Part shown: one piece after another, positions 6,310 to 6,552 of the stretch
Layout of the letters: each line of letters begins with the position of its first letter
How positions within the stretch are numbered: position 1 is the first letter of the stretch
DNA from: Lactobacillales bacterium
GTDB lineage: Bacteria > Bacillota > Bacilli > Lactobacillales > Streptococcaceae
Direction: 5' to 3'
DNA length: 6,552 nt
Assembly (NCBI GenBank): GCA_031257815.1
Contig: JAIRNX010000151.1
Location: 1 to 6,552 of the forward strand
Notes under the pieces: model-generated
Databases searched by the model: none
The model's input: the letters and a program-made list of their open reading frames with translations, nothing else
What the model was told of the DNA's origin: nothing
Made by a program: the position numbers and the translations under genes

Positions 6310-6552
6310 ATGATCAAACTTATTGCATCTGACATAGATGGAACACTTGTAAATGGTCAGTTAGAAATTTCTGAGGAAAACGCGCAGGCAATTAAAACAG
6401 CTCAAGAGCGCGGCATTATCTTTTGCATCGCCACAGGTCGCGATTATCGAGAAGCTTCAATCCCCTTGATTGAGCAAAAAATCACTTGCCCAATCATTAC
6501 TTTAAATGGCGCCCATCTTTTTGATGAAACCGGGGCAACAATTGGGTTAAAC
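6310..6552 (+). CDS. Cof-type HAD-superfamily (HAD-IIB) phosphatase, 3'-truncated by the window
   Basis: The 81 visible codons stay open to the window edge and give the N-terminal part of a Cof/YidA-like hydrolase, a family of cytoplasmic phosphatases that usually act on sugar phosphates or other small phosphorylated metabolites. HAD motif I is SDIDGTL (7-13), with the nucleophile D8 and acid/base D10; motif II is the threonine in IATGR (40-44); the LNGA (65-68) that follows is typical of the IIB subclass. The cap domain and motifs III and IV lie outside the window, so substrate and full length cannot be judged. The ATG is preceded by AAAAGGA (6291-6297) at a rather long 12 bases. It follows the rhomboid stop by 20 bases with no terminator, so it is probably the third gene of the same operon. 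In B. subtilis the rhomboid gene is instead followed by yqgQ and a glucokinase gene, so this neighbour differs. Confidence 0.92.
   Translation, partial: MIKLIASDIDGTLVNGQLEISEENAQAIKTAQERGIIFCIATGRDYREASIPLIEQKITCPIITLNGAHLFDETGATIGLN

Noticed and set aside
1..6552. CRISPR array, tRNA or rRNA gene, transposase, phage or defence system
   Set aside because: No spaced direct repeats, no RNA gene signatures, and no coding sequence of these types; all long frames are explained by housekeeping genes.

Overview
This is a stretch of ordinary low-GC Firmicutes chromosome, most likely from a lactic acid bacterium of the Enterococcaceae (Enterococcus or a close relative). The support is indirect: the AT-rich codon use, the HprK/P gene with lgt directly behind it, a 5-formyltetrahydrofolate cyclo-ligase followed by a rhomboid protease, AAAGGAG-type ribosome binding sites, and small intergenic palindromes of the kind known from enterococci. 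Genus and species cannot be fixed from the window alone.

Layout. Bases 1-1490 (+): the 3' two thirds of metK (S-adenosylmethionine synthetase), a ~168 bp imperfect palindromic element sitting on the metK stop codon, luxS (S-ribosylhomocysteine lyase / AI-2 synthase) and a Rho-independent terminator. Bases 1490-1671: a 180 bp non-coding leader with candidate promoters and a 7-bp GC-rich hairpin. Bases 1672-3141 (+): a full-length cardiolipin synthase with both HKD motifs. Bases 3150-4894 (-): hprK then lgt, a tight two-gene operon running convergently into the cardiolipin synthase gene; both genes start with TTG behind strong Shine-Dalgarno sequences. Bases 4895-5041: a divergent promoter region that also holds a 14-bp-stem hairpin. 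Bases 5042-6552 (+): 5-formyltetrahydrofolate cyclo-ligase, a rhomboid protease whose ATG abuts the preceding stop codon, and the start of a Cof-type HAD phosphatase cut by the window edge.

How the genes fit together. metK and luxS sit at two ends of the activated methyl cycle: MetK makes SAM from methionine and ATP; LuxS cleaves the S-ribosylhomocysteine left after SAM-dependent methylation, giving homocysteine and the AI-2 precursor DPD. cls and lgt both act on membrane phosphatidylglycerol. HprK/P sets carbon catabolite repression by phosphorylating HPr on serine.

The coding content is conventional and I see no new enzymatic or defence system. The observations most worth checking concern small palindromic DNA. 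The element at 773-940 supplies the last codons and the stop of metK; removing it between a 6-bp direct repeat recreates a different in-frame MetK C-terminus ending one base before the luxS ribosome binding site. The hairpin in the hprK leader has matching termini in the opposite orientation, so it may be a short member of the same repeat family.
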